From Saccharicrinis sp963667815 (GTDB lineage: Bacteria > Bacteroidota > Bacteroidia > Bacteroidales > Marinilabiliaceae): a stretch of DNA of 64,000 bases. The position numbers were made by a program, and so were the translations under genes. Shown here piece by piece: positions 44,543-54,097 of this stretch. Below the pieces are notes generated by a model, which saw only the letters and a program-made list of their open reading frames with translations, made no database searches and was not told the DNA's origin. The stretch's first letter is position 1, and the number at the start of each line of letters is the position of its first letter. Location of the stretch: assembly GCA_963667815.1 (NCBI GenBank), contig OY764021.1. One strand, written 5' to 3'.

Positions 44543-47011
44543 ATGAAGACTGTTTATTTTGCAGATATTATTTTACCTGTTCCACTTCCCAGATTGTTCA
44601 CCTATGAAATCTCGGAAGAATGGATATCCCATGTAGAAATTGGTTCCAGAGTAATTGTTCCATTTGGTAAAAAGAAAATTTATTCAGGAATTATTTATGC
44701 TCTTCATGATACTAAACCTGAAGATTATGAAACTAAAGAGATTATTTCAGTTTTAGATGAAACACCTGTAGTTAATGAAATTCAGCTCAACTTTTGGAAC
44801 TGGATTGCACAGTATTATATGTGTACACTGGGTGAGGTTTATAAAGCAGCTTTACCTTCAGGTTTGAAGCTTGAAAGTGAAACAAAGGTGCATTATAATA
44901 ATGAATGGGTAGCTGAAGAGAAATTGTCTGCAAAAGAAAATATTGTTCTAGACTATTTATCCGAAAACAAAACTGCTACAGTACAAGAGCTGAATAATCT
45001 TACAGATTTAAAAAATTCACTACCTATTGTTAAATCACTGTTAGAGCGAGAAGCGGTATTTATTAGTGAGCGGCTAAAGGATGGATATAAACCAAAGACG
45101 AAGAAAGTAATCCGATTGTCGGAAGATTATTATAAAGAACAGAAAATACAAAATGCTTTTACAGATTTGGGAAATGCCAAAAAGCAATTGGAAGTTTTTA
45201 TGACTTTCTTTACGCTCATTGGAGGTGCTAATTCATCAAATTTTTCAAAATATGTTGACAAAAATGAGTTGAGAGATAAGAGTAATGCATCCTCTACTCA
45301 AATAAAGGAACTGATTAAAAAAGGATATCTTGTTGAAGAAGAAGAGCAGATTTCCAGGCTGACGAAATCTAATGATTCATTAAGAGGAGTGCATGATTTG
45401 AGTGAATCACAGCAGAATGCTTATGATCAGATTAAAACTCATTTTGCAGATAAGAATGCCGTTCTGCTTCATGGTGTTACATCTAGTGGAAAAACTGAAA
45501 TTTATATACACCTAATTAAAGAGCAATTAGAGCAGGGAAAGAAAGTACTTTATTTGTTGCCGGAGATTGCTCTGACTACTCAAATAACAGCTCGATTAAA
45601 GAAAGTTTTTGGAAACGAATTAGGTATTTATCATTCAAAATATACCGATGCTGAGCGAGTTGAAGTCTACGATGATATTTTAAAGAATAATAATTATAAG
45701 GTCGTAGTTGGTGTTCGTTCCTCTGTGTTTTTACCCTTTGATAATCTTGGATTGATTATTATAGATGAGGAGCATGAGAATACTTATAAGCAATTTGATC
45801 CGGCTCCCAGATATCATGCTCGTGATGCAGCTATGGTTTTGGCGCATCATCATGGAGCAAAAGTTTTGTTGGGTACAGCTACTCCATCGTTAGAGTCTTA
45901 TCAAAATGCTCAATTAGGTAAATATGGCTTGGTTGAGTTGTTTGAACGATATGAGGGTATTAAAATGCCTCATATCATTACGGTTAATGTGCGTGAAGAA
46001 CGTAGAAAGAAGAAAATGAATTCTCATTTCTCACCGGTTCTGGTTCAACATATTAACGAAGCTCTTGAAAATAATGAAAAGGTTATTCTATTCCAAAATC
46101 GAAGAGGCTTTTCACCCTATTTGGAGTGTAATCAATGTGGTTGGGTACCCAAGTGCGATTATTGTGATGTGAGTATGACCTATCATAAGCATATCAATCA
46201 ATTGTCCTGTCATTATTGTGGAAATTCATATAGTCTTCCTAGAGTGTGCAAGGCTTGTGGTTCTCCATCTCTACAAACTAAAGGTTTTGGTACAGAGAAG
46301 ATTGAGGAGGATATCAAACTGATTTTTCCTGAAGTGAAAGTAGCCCGGATGGATTTAGATACTTCAAGAACCAGAAAATCGCACGAAACTATTATTGGAA
46401 ATTTTGAACGGGGAGAGATTGATATTCTGATTGGTACCCAAATGATTTCTAAAGGTTTGGATTTTGATCACGTGAGTGTCGTAGGGATATTAAATGCAGA
46501 TAGTATGCTGAATTACCCCGATTTTAGGGCATTTGAGCGTAGTTTTCAATTGATGTCGCAGGTAAGTGGACGTGCGGGGCGAAAAAAGAAACAGGGTACT
46601 GTAATTCTGCAAACCTCAAATCCGGATAATCCTGTAATTATTGATGTAATTAACAATAATTTTAATCAACATTTCCATTCTCAAATGGAAGAACGAAAAG
46701 CATATAAGTATCCTCCGTATTACAGACTGATTTATTTAACCGTAAAACATCGTAATCAAAATACCGTAAATCAGGCTTCAGATTATTTAGGAGAGTATTT
46801 AAGAAGTGTTTTTAGCCACCGTGTAGTTGGCCCTCAGGCACCTACAATTAGTAAAATTCAAAACTGGCATTTGCGTAAGATTATGCTCAAAATTGAAGGT
46901 GGTGTTTCATTGACTAAAGTAAAAGATCTTATTCAGGATGCCATCACAACACTCGTTTCGCATCCTGGTTTTAAAGCAACTATTGTACAAGCTGATGTTG
47001 ATCCAATGTAA
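44543..47011 (+). CDS. priA: Primosomal protein N' (replication restart helicase PriA)
   Basis: Recognises stalled forks and reloads the replisome. 822 aa from the ATG at 44543 (MKTVYFADIILPVPLPRLFTYEI, the 3'-DNA-binding domain). Walker A GVTSSGKTE lies near 310 and DEEH at D408. The zinc-binding insertion carries eight cysteines (CNQCGWVPKCDYC ... CHYCG ... CKACG), followed by helicase motifs including GTQMISKGLDFDHV and SQVSGRAGR. A TTG three codons upstream falls inside the -7 element and is unlikely as a start. Convergent with DUF58, with 7 bp between. Confidence 0.95.
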   Translation: MKTVYFADIILPVPLPRLFTYEISEEWISHVEIGSRVIVPFGKKKIYSGIIYALHDTKPEDYETKEIISVLDETPVVNEIQLNFWNWIAQYYMCTLGEVYKAALPSGLKLESETKVHYNNEWVAEEKLSAKENIVLDYLSENKTATVQELNNLTDLKNSLPIVKSLLEREAVFISERLKDGYKPKTKKVIRLSEDYYKEQKIQNAFTDLGNAKKQLEVFMTFFTLIGGANSSNFSKYVDKNELRDKSNASSTQIKELIKKGYLVEEEEQISRLTKSNDSLRGVHDLSESQQNAYDQIKTHFADKNAVLLHGVTSSGKTEIYIHLIKEQLEQGKKVLYLLPEIALTTQITARLKKVFGNELGIYHSKYTDAERVEVYDDILKNNNYKVVVGVRSSVFLPFDNLGLIIIDEEHENTYKQFDPAPRYHARDAAMVLAHHHGAKVLLGTATPSLESYQNAQLGKYGLVELFERYEGIKMPHIITVNVREERRKKKMNSHFSPVLVQHINEALENNEKVILFQNRRGFSPYLECNQCGWVPKCDYCDVSMTYHKHINQLSCHYCGNSYSLPRVCKACGSPSLQTKGFGTEKIEEDIKLIFPEVKVARMDLDTSRTRKSHETIIGNFERGEIDILIGTQMISKGLDFDHVSVVGILNADSMLNYPDFRAFERSFQLMSQVSGRAGRKKKQGTVILQTSNPDNPVIIDVINNNFNQHFHSQMEERKAYKYPPYYRLIYLTVKHRNQNTVNQASDYLGEYLRSVFSHRVVGPQAPTISKIQNWHLRKIMLKIEGGVSLTKVKDLIQDAITTLVSHPGFKATIVQADVDPM

Positions 47012-47018
47012 AAAGTAG

Positions 47019-48359
47019 TTATAAAATACCTCTTGATTTAATTTCAAGATATTTATTTAAAGTTTTAACAGTAAGGTCACCTGGTGTTGTTAATACAGTT
47101 TGTATGCCGTGCTGATTCAGCTCTTTTACAATTAGCTTTTTATCATATATGAATTTTTCGGCAATTGTTTTAATATAAATATCTTCAACACTATGTACCG
47201 GTTTCTCGGTAATTTTTGACACTTCAGTGTTTTTAAAGAAGACGACAACTAATAAATGAGTTTTTGCTAAGGCTTGTAAAAATGGGATTTGTCTTCGGGC
47301 AGAACTTAAACTTTCAAAGTTAGTGTAAAGTATTAATAAACTACGATGCGTTATTTTTCTTCGTATTTGGGCATAAAGAATTTCCAGGTTCTGTTCTTTA
47401 AAGTTAGTTTGTTGGTTATATAAAATTTCCATGATAGCCTGCATATGTCTGCCATTTTTTGCAGCTGGAATCATTGAATGTATTTTGTTACTAAATGTTA
47501 TGAGTCCTGCCTTGTCATGCTTAAGCATAGAAATATTAGAAAGTACTAGAGATGTATTGATAGCATAGTCAAGCAGTGTCATTCCTTCGAATGGCATTTG
47601 CATATTGCGTCCCATATCAATCAGGCTATATACCTGTTGAGATTTTTCATCCTGGTATTGATTCACCATTAAATGACCTTTTCGTGCAGTGGCCTTCCAG
47701 TTAATTGTTCTGTAATCGTCTCCAGTTATGTAATCTCTAATTTGGTCAAACTCCATTTGGTGACCAATCTTTCTAATTTTCTTTATCCCTATTTCTGTCA
47801 AGCGATTTGAAATGGCTAATAATTCAAACTTACGCATTTCAATAAATGATGGATACACCTTTACCATTGCATTCTCATCAAAAATAAATCGTTTGGAAAG
47901 TAAAGATAATGGTGTGTTAATTATGATATTTAATGCGCCAAAATGATATTCTCCTCTGGTAACTGGTCGAACTTCATAACTAAAGCTTTTTTCTTCGTAT
48001 GCTTTTAAATGAAAAACCTCAAGAAAATCACGCTTTTGAAATTGTACAGGTAGTTCATCGATGACTTTAACCTTAATCTTGAACCCAAAATAACTAATAA
48101 ATGAAAGATGTACATTGTTTAAGTCACCGTTTGAAAAACGCTCAGGTAATTGTCTTATTCCTTGAATTTTATTTTGACTTCCCTTTTGGTAAAGCAATAT
48201 AAAATCAATGGCAAAAAGGGTAATGAAAAGGGCAAATAGCAATTGTGTTAATATAAAAATAGGCTGAAAATATTGCCCTAGAATCATTAGAACGACGATT
48301 AATGCTAAACCTGCAAAAAAGCGATGAGTTAAAAAGAGTGATCTCCAGAAATTACGCAT
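47019..48359 (-). CDS. DUF58 domain protein
   Basis: 446 aa. Two N-terminal membrane helices (about 13-30 and 33-55), then a soluble part with the DUF58 signature YRTINWKATARKGHLMVNQYQDE, followed by a von Willebrand A-like fold starting QQVYSLIDMGRNMQMPF. DUF58 proteins occur next to MoxR ATPases and are thought to be remodelled by them. Last gene of the six-gene minus-strand cluster; 15 bp after the MoxR gene. Confidence 0.88.
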   Translation of the reverse strand: MRNFWRSLFLTHRFFAGLALIVVLMILGQYFQPIFILTQLLFALFITLFAIDFILLYQKGSQNKIQGIRQLPERFSNGDLNNVHLSFISYFGFKIKVKVIDELPVQFQKRDFLEVFHLKAYEEKSFSYEVRPVTRGEYHFGALNIIINTPLSLLSKRFIFDENAMVKVYPSFIEMRKFELLAISNRLTEIGIKKIRKIGHQMEFDQIRDYITGDDYRTINWKATARKGHLMVNQYQDEKSQQVYSLIDMGRNMQMPFEGMTLLDYAINTSLVLSNISMLKHDKAGLITFSNKIHSMIPAAKNGRHMQAIMEILYNQQTNFKEQNLEILYAQIRRKITHRSLLILYTNFESLSSARRQIPFLQALAKTHLLVVVFFKNTEVSKITEKPVHSVEDIYIKTIAEKFIYDKKLIVKELNQHGIQTVLTTPGDLTVKTLNKYLEIKSRGIL

Positions 48360-48374
48360 ATCTGATTCAAGTTT

Positions 48375-49355
48375 TTATCTAGGAATTTCAACTGAGTCAA
48401 TAATCTGTTGAATAACCTGTTGTGTACTTACTCCTTCCATTTCTTTTTCGGGTGTTAAGATTACGCGATGAATTAAAACCGGAGTTAATACAAATTTAAT
48501 GTCTTCAGGTGTCACAAAATCTCTACCTTCAATTGCAGCAAAGGCTTTAGCAGCATTTAAAATAGCTAATGATGCCCTTGGGCTTCCTCCAAGGAAGATG
48601 CTGTTTGATTTTCTTGTTTTTTCTACAATTTGAGCGATGTATCTGATTAAATCCTGCTCAACAATTACCTCTTTAACTAGTGCCTGATATTTAACTATTT
48701 CTTCAGCTTTTATTACAGCATTAACCAACTCTATCTCCTTTTGAGCTTTTCTGGTTTGTGCGTTAGTAATGATTTGAATTTCCTCTTCAAGATTTGGGTA
48801 ATCCAATTCAATTTTAAATAAAAAACGATCTAATTGGGCTTCGGGTAATCTGTAAGTACCTTCATGTTCAACTGGATTTTGTGTTGCAAATACTATAAAT
48901 GGTGGTTGCATTTCTCTACATTCTCCATCAATGGTCACCTGACGCTCTTCCATTACTTCGAATAAAGCCGATTGGGTTTTGGCTGGAGAACGGTTGATTT
49001 CATCTATCAAAACCAGGTTAGAAAATATCGGTCCTTGTTTAAATTCAAATGATGACGTACCTGAATTAAATATGGTTGTACCCAATACATCCGAAGGCAT
49101 TAAATCCGGTGTAAACTGAAGTCTGGAAAAGTCTGTAGAGATGGTTTTAGCTAATAATTTAGAAAGCATAGTTTTAGCTATCCCGGGTACTCCCTCTAAA
49201 AGAACATGACCATTTGCTAAAAGTGCTGTTAGCATTAAGTCAATAATCTTTTCCTGTCCTACAATAACTTTAGTAATTTCATTTTTTATCTGATAAACAG
49301 CTTTATTTAATTCATCTAAATTCAGTCTGCTTTCAAAAGGTGTATTATTTTCCAT
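48375..49355 (-). CDS. MoxR-family AAA+ ATPase
   Basis: 326 aa. Walker A GVPGIAKT (55-62), Walker B LVLIDEINRSPAKTQSALFEVMEE, sensor 1 FATQNPVEHEGTYRLPEAQLDRF and sensor 2 region GGSPRASLAILNAAKAFA. MoxR ATPases act as chaperones that activate or assemble partner VWA proteins, here most likely the DUF58 protein downstream. Confidence 0.95.
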   Translation of the reverse strand: MENNTPFESRLNLDELNKAVYQIKNEITKVIVGQEKIIDLMLTALLANGHVLLEGVPGIAKTMLSKLLAKTISTDFSRLQFTPDLMPSDVLGTTIFNSGTSSFEFKQGPIFSNLVLIDEINRSPAKTQSALFEVMEERQVTIDGECREMQPPFIVFATQNPVEHEGTYRLPEAQLDRFLFKIELDYPNLEEEIQIITNAQTRKAQKEIELVNAVIKAEEIVKYQALVKEVIVEQDLIRYIAQIVEKTRKSNSIFLGGSPRASLAILNAAKAFAAIEGRDFVTPEDIKFVLTPVLIHRVILTPEKEMEGVSTQQVIQQIIDSVEIPR

Positions 49356-49376
49356 TTGATTGATGTTTCTTTATGA

Positions 49377-50588
49377 TCAGTTTGATTTATTACACTTTTG
49401 ATAAATAAACTCAATGTTTCTACTGAGTTGTTCAAGGTCCTCTTCTGTATATGAAATATTCATTCTTAATCGTCCTGCCTGCGAAAAAAGTTTTTTAATA
49501 ATTTTTTCAGGCAGATCCAGTTTACTAGATATTTCTGATATTAAATCATCATTAATAACAGATGTATTTATAAAATATTTTGTACGAAGAAATTCCAGGA
49601 AATAATTAAACTTTTTTTGAGCCAAATCTAAATGGTTTTTCCTTTTAAAATAGAGTCTTCCTATGGTTTCAATAAAAGTTAATGTGGTATTTTTGGGCGG
49701 TTCAACAATTGGTATGCGTCGTTGAACCCTTTTTGCTCCGAAGATTAAATAAGCAGCTATGGCAAATAATAATACATACCATGCATATTTTAATGCTTTT
49801 TGCGAAAGAATGTATCTTACTAATGAACTAGACGGTTTAGGTTTTCCTTTGTAGTATTCATCCCATATTACAGTTGTATTTCTTGGTAAATAGGATATTG
49901 ATTTAAATACGTATTCATAATTATCGTCCAGAAGAACATTAAAGTTTGTAAAAACAAAAGGATTTAGGTTTATAAAGAAAAACCCGTCTCCATATTGTAC
50001 TTTAATAAAGTTGGTTCCTTTGTCTTTTATTTTTCCGAGGATCGTTGATTTTAATGTATCTATCTTTGTAAAAAAGTTTTTTGAGTAGGCTCTTCTAAAG
50101 GTATAACCTGTGTTGCTTTTAAGGTTTGAGTTTACAAAGTTTAAGTTAATGGAGTCATTTTTACCCGTATAGATATTAATTTTTGATTCTACTTTAAAAT
50201 TAAGCGAATCCATTACATTTTTTGAGAATGATGAGGCAGCAACAAAAACGTTACTTCCATTTTTTACACAGTTCAATAATTTATTAAAATCAATATCATT
50301 AGGGATAAAAGCTGTATTTATAAAAATAAAAGATGCATCATCATACTCATTAAACCTATCATTATCTATGTAGTTATACATTGGAGAATGGCACGTGTAA
50401 ATGTCAGATGAATCAAATACAGTTTCTAATTCATTAAACAGAATTTTACTACCATATGGAATATCATCATCTTTAGAAAAACTTAAACTCCAATCAACGG
50501 GTTTAGGGTTTAAAATGAGTATAACCAGATAAATTATGAAACCAGCAACTATTCCCCAAAGTAGATATTTGTTTTTATTATTTGCCAT
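49377..50588 (-). CDS. DUF4350 domain membrane protein
   Basis: 403 aa. One helix near the N-terminus (8-27), an extracytoplasmic domain with a class I glutamine-amidotransferase-like start (VDWSLSFSKDDDIPYGSKILFNEL), a second helix near 268-287 (YAWYVLLFAIAAYLIFG) and a basic cytoplasmic tail. DUF4350 proteins are typical members of MoxR/DUF58/DUF4129 clusters. Function unknown. Confidence 0.78.
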   Translation of the reverse strand: MANNKNKYLLWGIVAGFIIYLVILILNPKPVDWSLSFSKDDDIPYGSKILFNELETVFDSSDIYTCHSPMYNYIDNDRFNEYDDASFIFINTAFIPNDIDFNKLLNCVKNGSNVFVAASSFSKNVMDSLNFKVESKINIYTGKNDSINLNFVNSNLKSNTGYTFRRAYSKNFFTKIDTLKSTILGKIKDKGTNFIKVQYGDGFFFINLNPFVFTNFNVLLDDNYEYVFKSISYLPRNTTVIWDEYYKGKPKPSSSLVRYILSQKALKYAWYVLLFAIAAYLIFGAKRVQRRIPIVEPPKNTTLTFIETIGRLYFKRKNHLDLAQKKFNYFLEFLRTKYFINTSVINDDLISEISSKLDLPEKIIKKLFSQAGRLRMNISYTEEDLEQLSRNIEFIYQKCNKSN

Positions 50589-50591
50589 ATC

Positions 50592-51299
50592 CTATTTGTG
50601 TTTTTCAATGGACATAAAAGTCTCAAACTGATTCTGAATTTCAGTAAATAAGCTAGTATCAACAGGAAACTGTCCATACCACACATACTCATAATTGGTT
50701 ACAAGTTGCCTAAAATCCTTGTTGTGTTTTTTATCTGTTATTTCGTAATAATAATCATGATTTGTTTTCCAAGGTTTCCAGTCGATTTTCTTGGTTTGAT
50801 CCAAATGTCTAAGGCATATTAAATATTGGAGTCTTACAGCTTCTCTATAAGCCTTGTTTCTTATGCTTAGGAGAAGTACTTTATCCAAATCCTGATTGTA
50901 GATATCTTCGTCGCTTTGTTTAAAATTAAGCTGAGTTACTTTAGTATCGTGTTTGAAAATAAATAATCCAGAGGGTTTTATTCCCAATAGTTTTAATACA
51001 ATAAATACCAATATTAAAACACTAATACCTATAAGAGTATATTTAACTACATTGGGCTCAATACCAATATCTTTAAATAAACCAAAAAACCATTTTAACA
51101 CTTTGTCCCACAGAGATTCAGGAGCCTCAAATCTGTCATATTTATACTCACTCATCTGTTTGTATGCTTCAATTTTTTCAGCAGATGGGTGCCTGTAAAC
51201 AATTTCTGATGTATCAGTTGTGGCTTCCCTTTGTCCCAAAACAGTGAAACCAGAAATCAGGGATAGTGTTAAAAGTAATATGCGGCAGTGTTTTAGCAT
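50592..51299 (-). CDS. DUF4129 domain membrane protein
   Basis: 235 aa. Signal peptide (RILLLTLSLISGFTVLG), extracytoplasmic segment, one membrane helix near 85-106 (YTLIGISVLILVFIVLKLLG), and a C-terminal cytoplasmic domain with LLLSIRNKAYREAVRLQYL and the YEYVWYGQFPVD ending typical of DUF4129. Its start abuts the stop of the upstream gene (no gap) and it is 3 bp from the DUF4350 gene, so translation is probably coupled. Confidence 0.8.
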   Translation of the reverse strand: MLKHCRILLLTLSLISGFTVLGQREATTDTSEIVYRHPSAEKIEAYKQMSEYKYDRFEAPESLWDKVLKWFFGLFKDIGIEPNVVKYTLIGISVLILVFIVLKLLGIKPSGLFIFKHDTKVTQLNFKQSDEDIYNQDLDKVLLLSIRNKAYREAVRLQYLICLRHLDQTKKIDWKPWKTNHDYYYEITDKKHNKDFRQLVTNYEYVWYGQFPVDTSLFTEIQNQFETFMSIEKHK

Positions 51300-52223
51300 T
51301 TATTCTTCTGAACTTTGGTTGATGTTTTTTATTCTATCAATTAGAGATGAATTATCCTTATGATCGCATAAACTAAAATATTGGAATGATAGTATTAATG
51401 GTAGAATGGGAGTAGAAATAATTGTTGTTATTGTTGATACAACAGAAACAATAATTGCAGGAACCATATCAATACTTTTAGAATCTGAGAGGAATCCTTT
51501 GGCTGTAACATAAGTTGTTACCGGAATAGTAAGTGCTAAACTTAATGCCCATCCTATTATTGCAGCAATTATTACCAAACCAAACGTTTCCCACCAATGT
51601 CCTTTTACTAAATAAAAGCATCTTCGCACAGACTCAAGGTAAGGTTCATCTTCATTTACTTTTACAATTAAAATAAATGAAAATACAATCATAATATACA
51701 TTAAAACCAAAAAAGTTATGAAACCTAAAATTCCAGTTATGATAGGGTTACCTAATGCTCCAATGAATAAAGCTATAATTCCGTATCCAAAGCCAACCAT
51801 TAGTAATGTTAATAATGAGTAGCCTAATAATGCACCAAATTTATGTGTAAATAAGGACCATACGCTGTGTAAGGAATCTACTTTTTTATCGTTGTTTGTA
51901 TATTGCACGATGTACGCATAGGTGAGTCCATAAAAGAATAAATACATTACAATAGAAAGAATGTAAATTAATATTATTTCTCCGGAAAGGTTTTGTCCAT
52001 ATTGTTGTGCGTTTTGCGGATTAGAAAATATCTTAATTATTTGGTTGAAAGTATTTCTAAAATAAACGGTGCTAAAAATGGAATAAATTAGAACAGGAAT
52101 ACCCGCATATAAAAAAATCATTTTCCAAAATAATTTGTATTCTTGTTTTATAAATACAAATGTAGCATTCAATACATCACTAAAACTACGTTTCTTTTTA
52201 AGTTCAATTCTTTCCTGGTTCAT
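51300..52223 (-). CDS. Polytopic membrane protein of the MoxR/DUF58 cluster
   Basis: 307 aa with about six membrane helices and short charged ends (start MNQERIELKKKRSFSDVLNATFVFIKQEYKLFWKM). The layout resembles the membrane domain found in glycerophosphodiesterase-type and DUF7544-like proteins; I do not claim a function. It sits between SpoIIM and DUF4129, as often in Bacteroidota clusters of this type. Confidence 0.72.
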   Translation of the reverse strand: MNQERIELKKKRSFSDVLNATFVFIKQEYKLFWKMIFLYAGIPVLIYSIFSTVYFRNTFNQIIKIFSNPQNAQQYGQNLSGEIILIYILSIVMYLFFYGLTYAYIVQYTNNDKKVDSLHSVWSLFTHKFGALLGYSLLTLLMVGFGYGIIALFIGALGNPIITGILGFITFLVLMYIMIVFSFILIVKVNEDEPYLESVRRCFYLVKGHWWETFGLVIIAAIIGWALSLALTIPVTTYVTAKGFLSDSKSIDMVPAIIVSVVSTITTIISTPILPLILSFQYFSLCDHKDNSSLIDRIKNINQSSEE

Positions 52224-52238
52224 TATAAATATTATAAA

Positions 52239-53219
52239 TTATGCTTTTGATTCAGTGTTTGTTTTTTGATTTTTATTTACTGTAATAGGATAAATGAAAA
52301 AATACCATACAATAAAGGATAACGAACAAAATATTATTGCAAGGTTTAATACTGTAGGCATTGTATTGTAGTGTCTTGTTACAAAACTTTCCAAAAAACC
52401 AGCTACCATAAATACAGGAACCAATCCTAACATTATTTTCAATCCTCTCTTAACACCTTTTTGTAATGAAACAATCCGAGGGTATGTAGCTGGAAAAAGA
52501 TAACTGTTGCCTAAAATTATACCAGCCCCGCCCGAAAGAACTATTCCAGGTATTTCAAGTGCTCCATGTATATATATAGTAAGTGTTGATATGGCAAATA
52601 AATTATTTAAATAGAAAAATGTTTGAAATGATCCTAACATTACACCATTATGAAATAAGATAAATCCAACAGCGATAGGTGTTAAAATACCAAATATGAA
52701 AGCTATAAATGATACTTTAATGTTATTAAACGTGATCCTGAAAAACATTTCAAATTCCCCGGTACTGTTATAAATTCCCATTGGGTCACCTTTTTCAATA
52801 TTGTCTAGTGTGGTGTTAACATATTCGTCACTGGTAACTAATCTAATAAAACCATCGTCGTTAATTGCTGAAACAGCTCCCAGTGCAAATGAAATTAGGA
52901 ATATGATAATGGATATATAAAAGTATTTTCTGGCATGGAACAGTTCTAAAGGAAGTTCCTTTTTCCAAAATGTACTAAAGCGATTCGATTTTTCCTTTTT
53001 ATTTTTATATACCTGTTGATGAGTTTGAATTGTTAAAGAATTAAGGTACAAAATTGTAGGTGATTTTGGGAAAAAGGTTTTTGCGTAAGATAAATCATCA
53101 GTTAACTGAATAAATTGATCTGCCAGATCGTCAGGATTTATGCTGGATGGTGATTTTATGTTTTTTTCAAAATTCTTCCAACGATCTTTATTTCTATTAA
53201 TAAAAGTAATCTCTTTCAT
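52239..53219 (-). CDS. Stage II sporulation protein M (SpoIIM)-family membrane protein
   Basis: 326 aa. A soluble N-terminal part of about 100 residues (ITFINRNKDRWKNFEKNI...) is followed by five to six helices with the SpoIIM pattern FAISTLTIYIHGALEIPGIVLSGGAGIILG. In non-sporulating bacteria this family is found with RDD and MoxR genes and has no known job. First gene of the six-gene minus-strand operon; the promoter lies 80 bp upstream. Confidence 0.85.
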   Translation of the reverse strand: MKEITFINRNKDRWKNFEKNIKSPSSINPDDLADQFIQLTDDLSYAKTFFPKSPTILYLNSLTIQTHQQVYKNKKEKSNRFSTFWKKELPLELFHARKYFYISIIIFLISFALGAVSAINDDGFIRLVTSDEYVNTTLDNIEKGDPMGIYNSTGEFEMFFRITFNNIKVSFIAFIFGILTPIAVGFILFHNGVMLGSFQTFFYLNNLFAISTLTIYIHGALEIPGIVLSGGAGIILGNSYLFPATYPRIVSLQKGVKRGLKIMLGLVPVFMVAGFLESFVTRHYNTMPTVLNLAIIFCSLSFIVWYFFIYPITVNKNQKTNTESKA

Positions 53220-53300
53220 AATTCAGTTAGGCAAAACATATATATATTAGCTATCCCATCAATATTTAATGCAATTAATAAAATTTTTTGTTTGGAAATT

Positions 53301-53308
53301 CAAATATA
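53301..53308 (-). promoter_or_regulatory. -7 element of the SpoIIM-to-DUF58 operon
   Basis: Minus strand TATATTTG, exact TAnnTTTG, 82 bp before the SpoIIM start. It lies 20 bp from the divergent RDD -7 element, so the two promoters share their upstream DNA. Confidence 0.55.
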
Positions 53309-53328
53309 GTTAATCACATCAAATTTGT

Positions 53329-53336
53329 TACATTTG
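53329..53336 (+). promoter_or_regulatory. -7 element of the RDD gene
   Basis: TACATTTG, exact TAnnTTTG, 38 bp before the ATG at 53375. Confidence 0.55.
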
Positions 53337-53374
53337 AGAAACTTTATTTTAAAATCTCGTGATCAATAATCATC

Positions 53375-54094
53375 ATGGAATACCTAAACATTGAAACTAC
53401 TCAGAATATAGATCTTGAATTTAAATCAGCTAGTGTTGGAGATAGAATACTAGCATATGGATTTGACTTGCTAATTATGTTACTCTGGAATTTGACCTGG
53501 TTTTTAATTTTAGGACGAGCAGGTGGTTTAGAGATGTGGCATATCGTTTTTACATTGCCAATTGTATTTTACAGTTTAATTTGTGAGTTATTTTTAAATG
53601 GACAGTCGTTTGGGAAGATGATATTTAAAATAAAAGTTGCTAAACTTGATGGAAGCGAATTGACTTTAGGAACTTGTGTAATCAGATGGTTGTTTCGTAT
53701 TGTTGATAATTGGCTATTGTTAGGTAGTGTTGCTGTATTAACTGTTATTTTATCTAATAAGTCACAGCGGTTAGGCGATTTAACTGCAGGAACAACTGTT
53801 GTAAAACTAAATAAAGCCAATTTGTTTACGGATACCAGTTACCTAGAAGTTCCGGAAGGTTACATAGTAAAATATCCTCAAGTTAACATGTTAAATGACG
53901 AGGATGCCAATACGCTTAAAGAAGTTTTGAAACTAACATCATTAAAGAACAATGCGGATTCTGAAAGCATAGAAGTTATTGTAAATAAAACTCGAAGAGC
54001 AATACAAAAGAAATTAAATATCGATGTGGTGGATAAGGATTCAAAAGATTTTTTGGAGACAGTATTATTGGATTATAATTGCGTAAATAAATAA
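53375..54094 (+). CDS. RDD-family membrane protein
   Basis: 239 aa. RDD signature: R in VGDRILAYGFDLLIML, D in the same helix and RLGDLTAGTTVV after the third helix. Three membrane helices lie in residues 28-130 and a helical C-terminal tail is cytoplasmic. RDD proteins are usually encoded beside SpoIIM, as here. The next lipoprotein gene starts 3 bp after the stop. Confidence 0.88.
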   Translation: MEYLNIETTQNIDLEFKSASVGDRILAYGFDLLIMLLWNLTWFLILGRAGGLEMWHIVFTLPIVFYSLICELFLNGQSFGKMIFKIKVAKLDGSELTLGTCVIRWLFRIVDNWLLLGSVAVLTVILSNKSQRLGDLTAGTTVVKLNKANLFTDTSYLEVPEGYIVKYPQVNMLNDEDANTLKEVLKLTSLKNNADSESIEVIVNKTRRAIQKKLNIDVVDKDSKDFLETVLLDYNCVNK

Positions 54095-54097
54095 GAA

